Below, piece by piece: positions 22,904 to 42,841 of a stretch of 64,000 nt of DNA. Each line of letters opens with the position of its first letter. Position 1 is the first letter of the stretch. The notes under the pieces are model-generated. The model made no database searches, had not been told where the DNA came from, and saw nothing but the letters and a program-made list of their open reading frames with translations. The position numbers and the translations under genes are program-made. Origin of the DNA: Siniperca chuatsi (taxonomy: Eukaryota > Chordata > Actinopteri > Centrarchiformes > Sinipercidae); contig NC_058051.1 of NCBI RefSeq assembly GCF_020085105.1, positions 24,798,955 through 24,862,954 on the forward strand, written 5' to 3'.

Positions 22904-24689
22904 TAGATGACTGAACGAATGACAAAAACATATCACCTTAACTTGGATCTTATCAACATTTAAATGTCTTTAAAAGAAGTGTGAAACATGCTAGGTGACA
23001 CAACTGGCCAATCACAACATCAGATCATATTTTATAGGCAAAATTTAACAGAAAAACTACACATAATTTCATCTTTTTTAAACAAAACAAATGCTCATAC
23101 TCTAACTGCTTCAAACAATAAAGAAAATGTTCATAGTTTCTGCCTACAGCGCCTGAAGAGGCAAAAAAGTCAAACAAGGAATTGTGGTGTAATCCTCATA
23201 AAAATGCATTTTGTAGGAACATATTTAGCCCTACAGTGTTGCAATAAATATCAGTAGGCTTTCCGTTTTCTAGGAACATGCACTGCATTTACGTGTGTTC
23301 ATTATTATTAATACTGGAGCTCCTTTCCACAAACCCAGCCAGCCTGCCAGCAGTGGCCTCTCTGCCGAATCTGCTCAGGTTTTGATAAACCACCTGGGAG
23401 TTCATGTGGAGCAAAAAAACCTCACCCTCTGTGTGACACAAATAACATCAATGTGTGTGTGCGTGTGTGTGTGTGCGTGTGTGGGGTGGGGTGGGCTGCT
23501 ATTGTGTGAGAATGTGAATTAGGTCAAATGTTTGCTTGCAACAACGATTAACCATGCCCCTGTGAGGAAGAAAAGCTGAGGCTCTGTCTTTATCTGTGCA
23601 ACGCTGCCTCTGATACAAACACCGCCTGACATTATTCACAGCAAATGAAAGAATAATTATAATGACTTGTGATCACATGATTCCCATCCTTTCCAGCAGC
23701 TTTGACAGAGTGAGGGACCTTGAAACAGGCGGAACAACATCAGAGATGCTGAAAGTTAAAAAGGAAATTCATCATCATGTTTTTGCACTGTCTATTTTGT
23801 ACAATAAAGAAATCCTCCATGAAGGGCTTATGTGTATCTGGGGAGGTATGTGGCTCATGATGGCACCCACTCAGCAGGCATCAATCACACACTGAGGGTG
23901 ATGGTTCGGCTCGCCGCGCCTCTGGGCTCTGACACCTCAAACTGCAGTGATGCTGGTGACAACAGGTTACAAACCACGTCTCAAATGATGCCGGCTGAGA
24001 CAGGAAAACTATGCAGGGTGTGAACCCGTAATTGAGGGTAAAAAAATTAAAAAAAAAAAAAAAAAAGGTCACAGAAAAGGAAGAATTTCAGGCTGATGCT
24101 GTGTGCTTTTATCATGGTTTTTGTTTCATTAAGCCTGTAGCGCCAGATATTTTTTTTTTACTCCTTTTCTTCTCTAATCATCAAAGCGTTTCCGATTCAT
24201 TTCCAGATCAAAGTGAGGATGATAAAAGATGTTGTGTCCCTGAGGTCAGCTGGCAACTTACACGACAAAGCCAGTTCCCCCACACACCCCTATTTATGAG
24301 TAGCTGAAGGAGGGAGGAGGTAGAGAGGGGTGGGGGGTGCAAATGTTAACGGAAGGTCTAACGTTAATTATCTTTATGCTTCACAGTCGGCAGGGATGTT
24401 ACGCAGAAAAAACGCGTGATTGGAGGCTCCCTGCGCCTTCCTCTCACCAAATCACATTGAAGTTCTCTGATGAATCCGTTCATTTGGGTCTTAAATCACA
24501 AAAAGGCAATGCAGTAACGCTGAGGTGGGTGCACACGTGTCTGTGTGTTAAATTTATGACCAGTGGAGATGAAGAAGACAAAAAAAAACAGGGCGACACA
24601 AAGAAAAACAGGCAAAGCGGTAGGCTGCATATCCTGGATGAATAAAAGATGCTGTGTGCCAATTGCGTGTGCAGCTTATCGAGCTGAAT

Positions 24690-25250
24690 CTATAGGCACA
24701 TATGAATGACACCCCCCCACCACCACCACCACCACCCTCCCTCCAGCCTGTCACATAGCCACGGGCACAGAGCATTGCGCTATAGCATCCCTGTACTCAC
24801 TCAGCTCAGAGATTTTGGGAGGCGCAGCATCAACCCTGGTCGCTTCCTTCTGCTTCCACTCGGACCAGGCGCTCCCCGCGAGCATAATCAATCAAAGGCG
24901 ATAACTCGGCTTTCTTGGGCTTCAGAAAACACGAATGCAGCATATTGCATGTGACATCCTCTGAGAGCCCGCTGACCCCCTTGTGCGCCCTGTCCGCGCT
25001 CCTCTGCTCCCCAGCCAGAAGGGAGGCTGGGAAGTGTCTGACCTGCCTATCTGCTGCTGCCGCTGCTGCTTCTGCCGCCGCCGCCGCCGCTGTATCTCCA
25101 GTATTATCTCCAAGTGCCAGGTTTCTCCTCCACAGTCCCTCAAGCCCCCTCCATCTGTACTCGCATCCCCTCGGCTCAGCTACTGTGCTTCCATGTGACA
25201 CAGGCAGAGCTGGAGACCCCCCAATTTTTGAATTTGTCTTTTGATTCTAC
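24690..25250 (-). promoter_or_regulatory. GC-rich block, candidate lime1 promoter / 5' UTR exon
   Basis: A GC-rich interval with CpGs and a GCC/GCT triplet run (25052-25092) stands out from its AT-rich surroundings and lies upstream of lime1 and away from repeats. A minus-strand open frame (25201-24830) crosses it, but it has a low-complexity alanine run and no recognisable domain, so I treat it as non-coding. Which gene it serves is an inference from position; about 8.4 kb separate it from the lime1 start codon. Confidence 0.3.
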
Positions 25251-26956
25251 CGTCCTCCCTCGGAAGGACGGGGAAGTGCGGGTGTAGCGTCTAATGAATG
25301 GGCTGAATCCGGTTTAGGAGGATTTTTCAGTCCCTGCTAAAGGTGCAAGAGGCTCTTGTTAATTTCAGTGGCAGATAAGGGGCCATTTAGAGTCTGTATA
25401 CTGCCATTGGGACACCGAGGGTCTAAATTACACTTTTGCGCAAGGAATATAAAGTGAAAGTGACCTGTTGTTATAATGTGTTTTAAATGTTTTACTTTCC
25501 TCTGAAGATTTTCTGAAACATATGTATGAGACCAGCTTATGATATATTGACACTGACTTTATTGGGCTGACCAAAGAAGAAGAGTTAGTCAAAGAAAGCA
25601 AAACAGGTCAAACTGTTGCTGTGTTGGAGCCTTTTTCTTAATCTCTTTAAATATGGGGGTGAGTTTATAGTGAAACTGCATTGGATAAATATAAACTTTA
25701 CTGCAAGCTCATGACCCCCATAAGCGCCTCTGCCACTAATAACCCAGTGTGACAACATATTACATGTTTGCCTTTTCCACTTTAATGAAAGTTGAACCAA
25801 ATGCAGGTGAACTGAGAAATACTAACATCATAATTTCTTGTCTTATTTATCTATGACTCTATTTTAAATGTTGTCGAAATATAACAGTATTCCAGTAAAG
25901 TCTTGTTCTTTAGTTTGTTTTAACCTTGCCACTCTCACACACCTTTGAAGCCTATACCTCCACCACTCTACCACCACCTACTGGCTCTTCCAAGCACTGA
26001 AGAGGAGCAACCACCTATCAGGGTGCAGAAGACGGTGTTGCTGTATGAGGGTCAATCCATGCAACAGTAAAGGCGAAACAGAGAAGGATCTTCTGAGAGA
26101 GGGCCCCTGAAGGGTCACAATACAGACTGTCCTGCCAAGAAAAACGACAGCATCAATCGTTTCAGCCAAAGACCGATGGCGACACATAGGCCTAACGTCA
26201 GGAATTATGAAGCTCTTCTGTCAGGAGCGAAAAGAGGAAGTAGTGTGATGTTGTCAAGGGCATATCAAGTGGGGGGACTGGGGGTCCTTCCCCCAGGAAA
26301 TTTTGAGTGTCAAACACTTAATTTCCTGCTTTCTGGTGAATTTTTATGCACCAATTTGTGCCTTTATGGTGGAAATATCTGTATTTATGTAAAGGAAAAT
26401 CCAGGCTCCAGGTGACAATTCAAAATATAATTGAATATAATGCAGTAAGGCTCTCAGGCTTTCTGTATTAATTAGCAAACTAGCGAACAACACTACTAAA
26501 AGTAAACTTGAAAAACATTACCTAGTAGCTCATTGGCTGCCATCACAACTTACTTTGTTTTGAGACTTTTTGAGAAAAAATGTCCAAATATCGAGCCTCC
26601 TCCTCCTTTTCCCTTCTGGCTCCTCCATGGTTATTAACCGTGCATAGCTGCCACCACCTACTGTACCAGAGGTATGGGGGGGGATGTTCTAAAAACAGCT
26701 TCATTTTTGATTTTGGAAGCCCCTAATAGATTATGTCGTCCGGCATACAGAGGCGTCAGATTAGAAAACATTTCTATTTGTCGTTCTAGAGGGCAATGAC
26801 AAAAAAAAAACATATTTTGTTCTAATAAAATATGCATCCTTTGAGACACAGGAGGGCGTGACCATACTTGGCTTTACTAAAAGTAAAAATAAAACAATTT
26901 CCAAGTATGTCTGATTTGTGGAGTGCAGGCTGTAATGGCAGTTAGCTAACAAAATC

Positions 26957-27300
26957 ACCCTTAAAGGGCCAGTTCACCCCAAAATCAAAAATACATATTT
27001 TTCTTCTTACCTGTAGTGCTATTTATCCATCTAGATTGTTTTTGTGTGAGTTACCAAGTTTTGAAAATATCGGCCGTAGAGAAGTCTGCATTTCTTGAAT
27101 GTAATGGAACTGTACGGCACTCAGCTTGTGGTGGTTAAAGTGCCATAAAAATTAATTTGTAAAACTCAACAGCAATATCTCTTTCCAGAAATCATGACCC
27201 GGTTACTCAAAATAATCTCACAGATTTGTTATGAGCAGTTTCATGTAGGAATTATTTTCTTTCTACTGATAGTTCCTACATGAAACTGTCAAATGTTCTT
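26957..27300. repeat. Partial TTAAAGGGCCAGTTCACC-type fish repeat
   Basis: The sequence from TTAAAGGGCCAGTTCACC, through GTAGTGCTATTTATCCATC and ATATCGGCCGTAGAGAAGTC, matches a repeat I recognise as common in perch-like fishes. Right end not defined here; an inverted pair (AGTTTCATGTAGGAA / TTCCTACATGAAACT) lies at about 27237-27289. Confidence 0.5.
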
Positions 27301-28276
27301 CTAATTAATATAAGAAACAAACATAAATGCCATATTTCCATCATGTTTTCCAAATGGTTTTCCACCATTTTAAGTCTGACTGGTGCTCTTTTAATTACTT
27401 CATCTCTTCTTCTGCAGTGGTTTAATGGCCCCACGACTGGAGAATTAGCACCACCAACTGTATATCTTGATGCACTCAACTCCTAATGTTCGCATAACGG
27501 TAGTGGGTGGAAATACACATTAATTTGCATTTTCTTTGCCTGATTTTCTAGGAATTGTATTAATTAAATTGTGTTTGGTCAACACTTATAATACAGCACA
27601 CGATTTACAGTGTAATTTTGTTATATCAGTCAGGTACCTATATAGTACCTATATAGTAGACTACGGGGAACAAGGTAGTGACAATTGGGCGTGTACGGGC
27701 AAGTATTACACACTGATATTCTACGAAACCTATAAAGTAATTACAGTAAGTACAGTTATAATGTGCTACCAAAACGGTGGGGGGTACAGAAAGGAAACTG
27801 TTTTGTTACCCAGTACTGTACCTCAAAGGTACCCACTATTTACAATAATAAATATAGTTTATTCTCCTTCCTTCTAAAATTGTTGCTCCCTTGTTCCCCA
27901 CAGTTCTAGTATTTTATTGGTACCTGATTCTTACAATGAAATTACATTGTGAATTAGTGTATTATAAAGTTTTAACCAGTATTGTCCTTTGATTTTGTCC
28001 TTCAGGGTTTCCCCCTCAGCTGCTTATTGTGGCATTAATCGCCTCTCATACCGCCCCCCCCCGCCCCTTCCCCGTAGTTTCTACACAGGAACAGCCTACG
28101 TGTTTTCCTCCTGAGGTAAAGTGCACTGTGCGTTTCCTCACACGTCTGGCAATGGATCTAAAGCTTCGCAGCTTCGCCCCTTGTGTTTGAGCTGATTTTA
28201 AAATCCAGTCCCTTCACTGTTGTTATCCACATCCTCATCATCATCAGACCCAGCGGGAGCAGAGAGGAAGAAGAAG

Positions 28277-35093
<6,817 letters not shown>

Positions 35094-35839
35094 CCACAAA
35101 AATAAAGTGGTTGAGGAAAAGCCGAGAAGGAGCCGGGCAGAAGGGGAGACAACTTCATCGACTGTCATCGTGTAATTGCTTTGGCCTGGTTGTCAATAAA
35201 AACATCTGTCGCAGATGCTGAACCTCACTGTGCACAAACTGTACACACTGTCCTGAGTTAAGAGGGGAATGTTACTGTACATCCAGTATATCACTGTATA
35301 AAAAGTGTAGACCTACTCATAATGTGTTTTTCCTCAGGCCTCAAATGCAGTAAATCTACATCTACCTCTGTATGTGTGTGTGTGTGTGTGCGCGCGTGTT
35401 CAAAAGAGATAGAAATCACTAGATATTAACCACTCAAGTACAAAAGAAAAGTGTGATTTAAAAGATGTAAATAAATAGCTGTTTTTTTCTGATGTTTTGT
35501 AAAATGTATAAATTATTAATAAGTGTCATTTCAGTTAGAAAAAGTGACCATCCCAACGTGTGTAGTGTATGATGCAATTCAGTGAAATAAACCACGTCTA
35601 CAATACACCTTTTAATGGGGTGATGTACATATTTTCTTCATTATTAAACATTTATAAGACGAGGAAATGCTGCTTTTTTTCTGCTCTGGATAATTTGTCT
35701 TTCCTAGAAGCAAACATATTGCACCGCCACAGTATTATATGCTTATGATTGTTCTTATATAGTTTTCAAACGCTTAATTACTAAGAAAAGGGTGTTTTAT
35801 CAGTAAATGTTTTGTAAACACGGGCACAAACTGAACATA
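35094..35839. other. nkain4 3' UTR and short intergenic spacer
   Basis: AATAAA motifs at 35195-35200 and about 35585, a TG/CG dinucleotide run at 35371-35396, otherwise AT-rich sequence without genes. An open reading continuation to a TAA at 35173-35175 exists in another phase (see findings). Confidence 0.6.
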
Positions 35840-36258
35840 CTAATCTGCTGCTGCTATGTAGCCGTGGCGACGCGTCTTTTACGTCACCGACGTCATTTCC
35901 GCCCCCCAGACCCCGGATGAAGCTGCCGTTGGGGCAAGTCAGCAGGGCCACCAAGGCTGGTTGGATTTTAATTTAACGGTGAGGGGGTCGGAGCGGATTG
36001 AAGCCCCGCTGGATTAATGTCGACAGGCCAGCGCGGAGTGCCAGCAGGGCTACGAAGAGCAAACTGTCCGCGCCGAGCAGAGAGGCTAACCGGCTAATAG
36101 CTGTTGCTAACTGTGTTTAACTGTTAGCAAACTAACGCGGAGCAGGGAAGCAGCTTCTCCAGCTATTAGCCTCTCCACACAGCGGAGTTTGTGCAGCTTA
36201 CACACTGTACGTCTTGTCAGGGCTTTTGTCTCTTAACACAACACCTGGTGGATGAATG
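35840..36258 (+). promoter_or_regulatory. ythdf1 promoter and 5' UTR
   Basis: GC-rich region just upstream of the ythdf1 start with two CRE-like sites, TACGTCAC (35880-35887) and GACGTCAT (35889-35896), followed by GC-rich sequence typical of a housekeeping promoter without a TATA box. The transcription start is not determined. Confidence 0.6.
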
Positions 36259-36272
36259 ATGTCTGCCGCTAG
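36252..36272 (+). other. Short upstream ORF overlapping the ythdf1 start codon
   Basis: ATG at 36252 opens a six-codon frame (MNDVCR) ending in TAG at 36270-36272, overlapping the main ATG at 36259 in another frame. Its start context is weak (T at -3), while the main ATG has A at -3, so leaky scanning is likely. Confidence 0.5.
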
Positions 36273-39200
36273 TATTGACCCTCAGGTAAGCAGCGAGGAG
36301 AAACGCTCAGCTTCAGGTTTTTATTTCTACAGAGAGGCGAGATGTGCGGTGTGTGCATCCCACTCTGAACACGATGCCACCATTGGCAGCTAGTCAGCTA
36401 GTTAGCCAACTGAGAGGGGAGGTTAGCTAGAAAACTGGTCTCTGCTGGTAACCAAAGGCCTGGACCACAGCTTCCAGTGGGTATCTGACAAATGTTGGCA
36501 CAACACACCGCCCAGCGCTTTTTTTACTGTATATATCAGCCAGGGTTTCAGAGGAGACGTCTAAACATGTCAGTGTGCAGCTAGGATAATGTGTGAAGCT
36601 TTGACATAACATTGGAGACCCATGCAAGCTTTCTTTATTTCTCCTTTCACATGCATTCCTCCTTTTAATGTGACCATAAGACATCGAAAGGACAAGATGC
36701 AAGCAAAGGTAAGAGATAAATGTCTCCTGACCTTCCAGATTTTCTTATCTAAAGATGTAGCACCTGTTTAGCACCCTGTTTATCATAGTATACAACTGTC
36801 ACCTGATACCTTTTATGTAACTTACTCATGTATTGTTGTAGCCCTTATATCAACAGAGAAACTCCAACAATATCTAGCCTACATAGCATTAAATAATGTC
36901 TTTGCATCATTACATATTTTGCTCCACATGTTTGCATTGTAGTTGTATGCAGTAATGAACATACATCAGTTTATCAATGGAAAACACCTTACACATTTCA
37001 CATTTTGTCTACTCTGCGGCAGACAGGATAATCTATTTTAAATATTCAACACTAAACATCATTCATGTTGTTTTGCTCCACCCATGGACTTATTTTTTCA
37101 TTCTCTGGTTATAGTTTCAGTCCAGCTATTAAATGTTAGAAACAAGTTATTAGCACTAGTGCAGAAGACATTTTAGTTGCATATTTTTTAGTGAGCACCT
37201 TCTTGTGTTCTGTTTGCATTAATGTAACTTAATTTTAGCTCAGGTGATATGGGGATTCTGTGATGTTGTAATTCCAACTTGTACAATGCAGATATTTTAG
37301 GCTTCACAATAGACTTGGCATCATTAGGTTGTTGTGTAAATTCGGATGCTCCAGCTTTGACAGAAAGTTTGATTTTATTGCAGCCTTTCCAGTTTCAGTG
37401 CAGAATGGTTCCCTCCACCAAAAGGATACAGTCCATGACAATGACTTTGAGCCTTATCTCACCAGCCAGTCTAATCAGGTAGGAAACACCTTTGAGTTGT
37501 CTTTTGTGAAGCTAAAATTATTTTATTTTGAACTGATTATCAACAAATCTCGTTGCCCTAACAAATTATCTTAATTCTATTTTTGTTTGTAGAATAACAG
37601 CTATCAATCAATGACAGACCCTTATCTGTCCAGCTACTATGCCCCCTCCATTGGATTTCCTTACCCTCTCAGTGAGGCTCCTTGGTCTACAGGAGGGGAC
37701 CCACCAATTCCCTACCTGACACCCTATGCCCCCCTCAGCAATGGAGACCATCACTTCATGCACGACACCGTGTTTGGGCAGCCAGGTGGGCTCAGCAGCA
37801 GCATCTATCCTCACAGGTTTAACTTTTTCCCCGAGAACCCGGCCTTCTCAGCCTGGGGCACCAGCGGTTCTCAGGGTCAGCAGACTCAGAGCTCAGCTTA
37901 TGGGGGGAGTTACAGCTACCCACCCAGCTCTCTAGGAGGCACCTTAGTCCCTGATGGCCAGACAGGTTTCCATAGTGACACCCTGAGCAAGGCTCCAGGT
38001 ATGAACAGCCTAGAGCAGGGCATGCTGGGCCTAAAAATAGGTGGGGATGTGACAGGAAGTGGCTCCGGTGTGAAGAGTGCAGGCTCTGTGATCGGTGGCG
38101 GCGGCAGTGTAGCTGCAGCTGTTGCCACGGGCAACGGTGGCACACCAATTGGAGTGCCCCCTCCAAAACCTACATCGTGGGCTGCTATTGCTAGTAAACC
38201 TGCCAAGCTGCAGCAACAGAAGACCAAGATCAAACCTGGCACACCCATAGCTGGAGGAGCTATGCCTCCACCCCCCATTAAACACAACATGGACATTGAT
38301 ACATGGGATAATAAAGGGACTGCTACCAAGATGGCCCCTCCTTTGCCCACCCACCACCACCACCACCATCACCACCAACACCACCAACAGCACCAGCCCC
38401 AGCTTCACTCTCATGCTCCCAGTCTCCTACCCCCCCTTCAACAGTCCCTACAGTCTGCCCAGTCCCTCGTGCAGCAGATGACCATGCAGGGTCCTCCACC
38501 TCCTCATCCACAGTCTTACCAGAACCACAACTCCGCTCCAACGCCTCAGACCCGCTGGGTAGCCCCACGCAACCGCAACTTGTGCTACAGTGGTGGAAGC
38601 TTGGACAGCAGCGGCTCCTCTAATGGCGGCGGTGTTGGAAACGGAGGTGGAGGGTGCGGGCTTGTGCCTCCAGAGCCGGGATCAGAGTCCCACCCCGTGC
38701 TGGAGAAGCTGCGAGCAGCCCACAGCTACAACCCCAAGGAGTTTGACTGGAACCTGAAAAACGGCCGCGTGTTCATCATCAAGAGCTACTCTGAGGACGA
38801 CATCCACCGCTCCATCAAGTACTCCATCTGGTGCAGCACGGAGCACGGCAACAAACGTTTGGACTCAGCCTTCAGAGCTATGAACGCTAAAGGTCCCGTC
38901 TACTTGTTGTTCAGTGTCAACGGCAGCGGCCATTTCTGCGGCGTGGCCGAAATGCGCTCACCCGTGGACTACGGCACCAGCGCTGGCGTTTGGGCGCAGG
39001 ACAAGTGGAAGGGCAAGTTTGATGTGAACTGGTTGTTTGTTAAGGACGTGCCAAATAGCCAGCTGCGCCACATCCGCCTGGAGAACAATGACAACAAGCC
39101 AGTCACCAACTCACGTGACACTCAAGAGGTTCCTCTGGAAAAGGCAAAGCAGGTGCTCAAGATTATCGCCCAGTACAAACACACCACCTCCATCTTTGAT

Positions 39201-40565
39201 GACTTTTCCCACTATGAGAAGAAGCAGGAGGAGGAGGAGGTGGTGAAAAAGGTAATAATTTCCTTCAGACTTAATATATGACACTTTTAAATTAGAGGAG
39301 TAAAGATATTTATGGACTGTACGAAAATTATTGGGATAAGGGAGAAACCTTATATTTAACTTTTTGGAAAAGCAAGACCCTCCCCTTGACGAGAAGTAAA
39401 ATTAGTGATTGCCAAATTTACGATAGATGAGGCTGCAGAGAGGTATAAGCACCGTAATATTTTTGCCCGACCCCGGATTCCAAATAATAAAAATTAATGT
39501 GATTTTCGATCTGAAGATGTTGCCAAATATGCGATTAGCTGTCTCTCTGTCTGTCATAATTAAACCACTTTCATAATTCTGAGTCACATTACTAAGCTCG
39601 TTACCCAGGTGTATTTTGGTGCTGTTTTTAGCTTCTTGTCTGACTGTGATGACCAAAATAAAGCCATGATACAGAGTCAGCACTGACCCATGACAAACAT
39701 GAAAGCCTTCTTGTTGATGTAACTATTTGATTTTTTTATTATGTAATAAATGTTAGAAGGGAAGGCGGAAATAAAACATGAATATAGGGTAAGAAAAAAA
39801 TTAGACCCTACCCTGCTCTCCCAAAAAGTCAAACTATCCTCCCTTAAGCGAAAATAAAAATGGCCGTCCCCTTTTCTGACCACCCCCTCCCTGCCCAATA
39901 ATATTTGTACAGTGTCTTATTTGTAAGCTGGTTTTTCTTCTTTTCATTTGTTTTCTATCCATTGGTCATTGATTTGAAGTGATTGAAAAGTTTGCCCATG
40001 AAATATTTAAATATTGTAGCATCAAAAGTGATGAGATGTGTATTTCTAATGTGACTTTTCAATAAAGCTTTGCATGTTTTTTTTAACAGAGCTATGAGCC
40101 TGCCTCAATACAGAGCCGATCCCGAATTGATCAGGTAAAGTCTGTTATCTTAATTCTCTCTCTCTGGGTGAGGGCCGGTTGAGACGAGAATTTTAATACG
40201 AGTATTTTTCTGATGTTGATATATATCACTGTATGACAAATGTATGAAAAATCACATACATGAAGTAATCAAATTGATCTTTAATGCATTTAACTGTGTT
40301 CCACTGTTATGTATCACACCAGACAAAACTCTTCACATGTGTAAAAAAAACTTTGTCTATAATTAAAATTTGCTCAGAATCATTCATTTAGACAAAAACG
40401 ATAACATAATATGGTCAAATTATCACAATGTAATTCCACTGAAAGTCGGATTAATGATGATATTGAATCATTCGTCCTCTGGGTCTGTGATGTGATTGAT
40501 GTGATGTTGATTAATCTGTATTAATTTCTTGATTTATTTATTTTTTTCAGGATCGTCAGAAGTAA
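36259..40565 (+). CDS. ythdf1: YTH domain-containing m6A reader, YTHDF1, 6 coding exons, 617 aa
   Basis: Exons: 36259-36285, 36681-36708, 37399-37478, 37593-39251, 40090-40134, 40551-40565; all joins GT-AG and in phase. Cytoplasmic reader of N6-methyladenosine in mRNA. The N-terminus [33 protein letters not shown] and [19 protein letters not shown] match YTHDF1. A long P/Q/N-rich low-complexity region follows. The YTH domain spans about 438-572; W458, W512 and W517 keep the spacing of the human aromatic cage (W411, W465, W470). It is longer than human YTHDF1 (559 aa), mostly from low-complexity additions including a His-rich run near residue 298 and glycine-rich runs. The last two exons give [15 protein letters not shown] and DRQK. 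The choice of YTHDF1 over YTHDF2/3 rests on the N-terminus and synteny. Confidence 0.95.
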
Positions 40566-42360
40566 ACAGAAGACGGCTGTCGACGAAATTTAGATTTAAA
40601 AAGAAAACACAAGGACATAAAGAAATTGAAAACTAATATTTTTTTCTATTTAATTTTGTTGACTTTGGCCCATGTCAAACTTTTGACCCACATTGCTCCT
40701 GGTTCCCAGTCTTTAAGATGCGTGCAGGGATGAAGCTAGTTCCACCGGTTGAATCGCTTCAATAATATATATTTTCTTGTTTTTTCTGTATTTTTTAGCC
40801 TCATAAATCTCTATCGCTACCCTGGAACTTGCATTCTTAACTAAATATAAGTAACAAATATCTGCACGTCTGTTTTTGAAAATCTCTTGACAACATGCTG
40901 CTGATATTCAGTGACTGTTCACTTTGTGGTTTGTGTGTTGGAGAAATGTTAAGTGCTTGTATTGGTTAATCTTAACGAGTGAACAACACTTTTGACAAAT
41001 GTCTGCTATCTGTGTGTGGCCAGTTGTATTTTATATTATCAGAAGAAAAAAAATAACTTCTATAATGCCCTTTTTTTTCATGTGAGGGGTGTCTTACTTT
41101 GGTGGAGGAATGTGTTCACTGAAAGTTTCTGTATGCATAGACTTAATCGTGCAAGGCTGTGATGTTAGAAAGCATAAATGTTAGAAAAATATTTTGAATG
41201 ATGTGTATCACCTGGCTTGCAACTGATTTAAATTTAGCATTTAAGTGGAGAAAATGTGGGATTTTGTCTCTCCAGAGTGGAGCCTTTGGACATTTATTTT
41301 CAGCAACTAGTATAAATGAAATTAGTTTTTTCCAGAACTGTACCTCAAAATTTTCAGCTAGAGATTCAGGGAAGATATGTCTGGAGATCAAACGCTCTTA
41401 AAGGTGGTCCCTCTCTTTCTTATTTAAAGAATGGAAATACAAATATACTGTATGAGTTCAGGTTTTTATCAAAAACAAAATTTGCTTTCTGTCTTATTTC
41501 CCTGTTACAGTGACTTTTATGTCCCTCTCTTCCTTGCTGTTCCAACAGAGGTCTCTGTTTATGAAATTCTGGAGGAAATGTAGCATGTAGTGCTTTTAAA
41601 ACTCAAGCCAGGCCTGTCATTTTTTGTTTTTGTTTTGTTTCTTGTTCTTTCTTAACATAATTATAATCTTGGCATTCTCATCATTTTCATTGCTATAATC
41701 TGTCCACATCATCCTCACAAAAATGTAAGCTTTAATGTACTGGCATTTCTAACTGAGATCGCCTCAAAATGTTTAACTGTAGCATTATACTTAACTGATT
41801 TGTCAAGTGTATGAAAACACAGAGACTAGCCTATATGGTATATGTTTGTGACTTTTTTTAAATTGCTTGCTGTATTGTGTGTATGCAAGAGTGAAAGAAA
41901 AGAGAGGGAGTATGGCTGTGGAGCAATCAGAGTTATATTACTGGTATTGGAATATAGAAAATTTATGCAAAAAAAAAAGTTTTAAGTCATCCCTGAATTA
42001 AATATCCATTGTATCAGAGGTCACCATCACATTCTTAGATTTGATCATGCTCATTATTAAAGATATACTTATCTGTTATCTGTGTTTTTTATTATGACTA
42101 TGAATCAGGATGTTGTGCGCATGATCAAGTCAATTTTACTAATATAGTCTGAAATTCGCTATAAAGGGATTTACAGTCTGTACAGTATACGACCCCCTCG
42201 ATTCCAACTCCCAAAAATGATAACGTCTGTCCAGTGGTATGAATAGTTTATTTAGTTCAGGAAGTAGGAGAATTTTCTCAACCCACATTTGGAGATACAT
42301 GGTTTTCACTGGACGGGAAGGGGGATGAGAAATTGTAATCTGAAAATTAACTAAAGCTGT
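40566..42360 (+). other. Probable ythdf1 3' UTR and flank
   Basis: AT-rich, repeat-poor sequence following the stop; long 3' UTRs are usual for YTHDF genes. ATTAAA near 42056 is a possible polyadenylation signal. No separate gene seen. Confidence 0.45.
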
Positions 42361-42362
42361 CA

Positions 42363-42507
42363 GACAAATGTAGTGCAGTAAAACGTATAATATTGCCTCT
42401 GAGCTGGAGTGGAGTAGAAGTATAAAGTTGCATAAAATGGAAATACTCAAGTTTAAGTACCTTGAATCTGTACTTAAGTACAGTACTCGAAGTACCCACC
42501 ACTGGTA
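42363..42507. mobile_element. ACTTAAGTA-rich hAT-like element, copy 3 (one end only)
   Basis: Contains CTGGAGTGGAGTAGAAGTAT and GTACTTAAGTACAGTACTCG and ends at CCACCACTGG; only the right end of the family is present. Confidence 0.6.
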
Positions 42508-42841
42508 ATGAAGACATCATCTTTGTGAGAAATTCACCTTTTTGGTCTAACATTATTAATTTCATAAAAGTGGATTTTATTAGACTGCAGTATTTTTTTT
42601 TCCATACAGTGAAATTAAAATTGTCAATGATTAATCTTTGCCTCTTATTTTTTCTTTTTGGTTCACTTTGCAGTCTCTGCCACTTGTAATGACATAAACG
42701 GAACATTTCAACAATTGATTAGCACTTTCAGATATTTATTCTGACTCCTCTGCTCGCTTTCTAACATAGTTATCACTCTCAACAGCAGCGGGTGGTGTTC
42801 AAGTTAGTTTACCTGGTTATTGTGACAATAAATATACTCAA

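Larger units (their letters stand above)
16330..28276. other. lime1-nkain4 intergenic region: repeats, no protein gene seen
   Basis: The two flanking genes point away from each other, so this interval should hold both promoters. On the minus strand a splice acceptor-like CTGCAG near 16424 suggests that the lime1 start exon has an upstream 5' UTR exon. I see several MITEs (listed separately), an AT-rich simple tract, purine-rich sequence at 20960-21070, and a GC-rich block at 24.7-25.25 kb. All open frames are short and unlike known proteins. Confidence 0.6.

Noticed and set aside
24830-25201. 123-codon minus-strand open frame with an alanine run
   Set aside because: The alanine run is a translated GCC/GCT triplet repeat in a GC-rich block; more likely promoter or 5' UTR.
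37819-38568. Several minus-strand open frames opposite ythdf1 exon 4
   Set aside because: Shadows of the low-complexity YTHDF1 coding region.
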